Shown: positions 5,566 through 6,810 of the stretch, piece by piece
Position numbering within the stretch: the first letter of the stretch is position 1
How the letters are laid out: each line of letters starts with the position of its first letter
From: an uncultured Litorilinea sp.
GTDB lineage: Bacteria > Chloroflexota > Anaerolineae > Caldilineales > Caldilineaceae
Reading direction: 5' to 3'
Length of the DNA: 6,810 bases
Assembly (NCBI GenBank): GCA_937922105.1
Contig: CAKZVN010000116.1
Coordinates: forward strand, 1-6,810
Made by a program: the position numbers and the translations under genes
Notes under the pieces: generated by a model
What the model was told of the DNA's origin: nothing
The model's database searches: none
The model's input: only the letters and a program-made list of their open reading frames with translations

Positions 5566-6810
5566 ATGGGAATCCCACCAGTCGAGGACGACAAGCGCAA
5601 AAGACACAGGCAAGCGCACGGTATTGCCGCGCCCAATGTCGCCCTGCCTGCACCGCTAACGCTGGGACAAGGCGCGTTGCAACGCGTGCAGCGCAGTCCC
5701 CAGTATCTCGCTCCCAGTGACGTTACCACCCTGCAACGGACCATCGGCAATCGCGCCACCGCGCAGTTGCTCGGTCGCGCACCCGCGTCCCCTGCCCCGG
5801 TGCGACGTGCCCCGTCGCGGGTGATCCAGCGCAATTTCCTGGACGAGCAACGTCGGAGTTGGAAAGAAATGCCCATCGAGAGCAAGGCATTGGGGATGTT
5901 GCTCTCACCGCTCAACGCGATACCATTGGGCCTCTATGGCGGGTATAAGGGGGCGAAGAGCGCGTACAAGGCGGTGATGCACGGGGGTGGCAAGAACCCC
6001 AGTCGGCTGCGTACCGCCGGTGCGCTGGGCGCGGGGTTGTTGGGCGGCATCGGTGGGCTGGTCGGTGGCGCGATTGGCGGCGGACTGTGGGGCATTGCCA
6101 ACCCACTCTGGTCCGGGGCCAAGCGCGTCGGGCGCGGGCTGGGTTACTTGGGCGGCAAGGCGAAGGAAGTCCCTGAATCCATCCGCCAAGCGCGTGGGAT
6201 CTATCCCGGCGCGGTCAATCACAACATGGATACCGGGAGCGACCTGGCGAACTACGGCATGTTGGGCGGGAGTGGGGTGGGTTCGGCGACGCGCTTCGGC
6301 CTGGGGATGGACTTGCAGTTTGGCAAGCACCAGACCAGCTTGGTTAATGAAGTTGAGGCTGGACGTTCGCTTACCACCAACGTACAGGCCATCGGCGGGC
6401 TGGGCGCGGGGGCCGGTCTGTTGGGGGTGGGCAGCGCGTTGGTAGATGCGGGCCGTGGTCTGGGACAGGCGCGCGATAAATCCAACCGCACCAGCGAGCG
6501 GCGTTTGGGCCTGCTCAACATGTTCCAGGGGCTGGGCAGCGCCACACAGTCGGCATCCAGCTCCGCAGCCAACATCGCAGGCCTGGCGGGCAATGCCGGC
6601 GCAATGGCAGGCGCGACACTGGCGGTGGGCGGTGCGGGGATCGCTACCGGCGCGATGGACCTGTTGCGCGGCGGCTACGGTCTGTATAAAGGCAAGCAGC
6701 GCCGCGATGTGCTGAACCAGTTGGCCCAGCCGCGCAGCCGCCAACAAGAAGAAGCCGAGGAGCAGCGCCAGGAAGACGCCGAAGAGGAGCGCATCCGCCG
6801 GGCCGCGCTC
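5566..6810 (+). CDS. Putative eCIS-associated cargo or toxin (3' end missing)
   Basis: Incomplete gene: 415 codons without a stop, running off the right edge. The N-terminal 90 residues are polar and Pro/Arg-rich and carry LQRVQR (38-43), LQRTIGNRATAQLL (56-69) and VIQR (86-89). The LQR-x-IGN-x-A signature recurs near the N-terminus of DUF4157 proteins and other proteins encoded with extracellular contractile injection systems, where it is thought to mark cargo. Next come glycine-rich hydrophobic blocks at about 151-176, 277-295 and 336-365; the first has glycines at 160, 164, 168, 172 and 176, a glycine zipper. Short Gly/Tyr/Lys motifs recur (GGYKGAKSAYK near 125; GGYGLYKGKQ near 369). The visible part ends in a Glu/Gln/Arg-rich helix (about 391-413). 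There is no signal peptide and no zinc HExxH motif. Alternatives: a polymorphic-toxin-like or phage-type membrane protein. That it is a real gene is likely (sustained frame, structured composition); the cargo role is inferred. Confidence 0.7.
   Translation, partial: MGIPPVEDDKRKRHRQAHGIAAPNVALPAPLTLGQGALQRVQRSPQYLAPSDVTTLQRTIGNRATAQLLGRAPASPAPVRRAPSRVIQRNFLDEQRRSWKEMPIESKALGMLLSPLNAIPLGLYGGYKGAKSAYKAVMHGGGKNPSRLRTAGALGAGLLGGIGGLVGGAIGGGLWGIANPLWSGAKRVGRGLGYLGGKAKEVPESIRQARGIYPGAVNHNMDTGSDLANYGMLGGSGVGSATRFGLGMDLQFGKHQTSLVNEVEAGRSLTTNVQAIGGLGAGAGLLGVGSALVDAGRGLGQARDKSNRTSERRLGLLNMFQGLGSATQSASSSAANIAGLAGNAGAMAGATLAVGGAGIATGAMDLLRGGYGLYKGKQRRDVLNQLAQPRSRQQEEAEEQRQEDAEEERIRRAAL

Noticed and set aside
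2685..5915. Minus-strand open frame of 1076 codons
   Set aside because: It lies antisense to the ABC ATPase end, the whole permease and the start of the cargo gene. Its translation is low-complexity (His/Arg/Gln/Ala-rich) without domains, as expected for the shadow of a GC-rich gene.
5905..6747. Minus-strand open frame of 280 codons at the right end
   Set aside because: The + strand frame from 5566 is open over 415 codons with a ribosome binding site and the LQRTIGN motif. The reverse frame is Ala/Gln/His-rich and featureless.
5566..6810. DUF4157-type zinc peptidase domain in the partial gene
   Set aside because: The N-terminal signature is similar, but no HExxH-like motif is present in the 415 visible residues.
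1..6810. CRISPR array, tRNA/rRNA genes, insertion sequences
   Set aside because: No regularly spaced repeats, tRNA-like cloverleaf, rRNA-like stretch, transposase motif or terminal inverted repeats were noticed on either strand.

Overview
The window reads as chromosomal DNA of a high-GC bacterium. The protein types and general look suggest Chloroflexota (Anaerolineae-like), but this is an impression from remembered families and no marker gene proves it. All four genes supported here lie on the + strand; the long minus-strand open frames are shadows of GC-rich coding DNA.

Layout: (1) 45-1820, a 591-residue dynamin-like GTPase with a near C-terminal hydrophobic hairpin, probably a membrane-remodelling protein. 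Its reading frame is open to the left edge, so the start is not fully certain. (2) 1821-1975, a 155-bp gap with a good sigma70-type promoter (TTGACA, 17-bp spacer, GATACT) and a second copy of the CTTGACAA octamer 11 bp upstream, a possible operator. (3) 1976-2902 and 2895-5345, a two-gene operon with an 8-nt overlap. It encodes a MacB/LolD-type ABC ATPase and an 816-residue permease made of two FtsX-type modules. Together they would form an export or mechanotransmission-type transporter; no adaptor (HlyD/MacA-like) gene is next to them. (4) 5346-5565, a 220-bp gap of lower GC without a convincing gene, terminator or promoter. (5) 5566 to the right edge, an incomplete gene (415 codons visible, no stop).

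The last gene is the most interesting item. Its N-terminal region carries the LQRTIGNRAT signature and scattered 'QR' motifs typical of proteins linked to extracellular contractile injection systems (eCIS) and DUF4157 proteins. These are followed by very glycine-rich hydrophobic segments, including an unbroken five-glycine zipper, and a charged Glu/Gln/Arg tail. I read it as a candidate eCIS cargo or toxin with a possible membrane-inserting body. No eCIS structural gene (sheath, tube, baseplate, AAA+ ATPase) is visible here, so the link rests on the motif alone.

The three units (dynamin, ABC operon, putative cargo) do not obviously work together. Each is separated by a gap, and the ABC operon has its own promoter.
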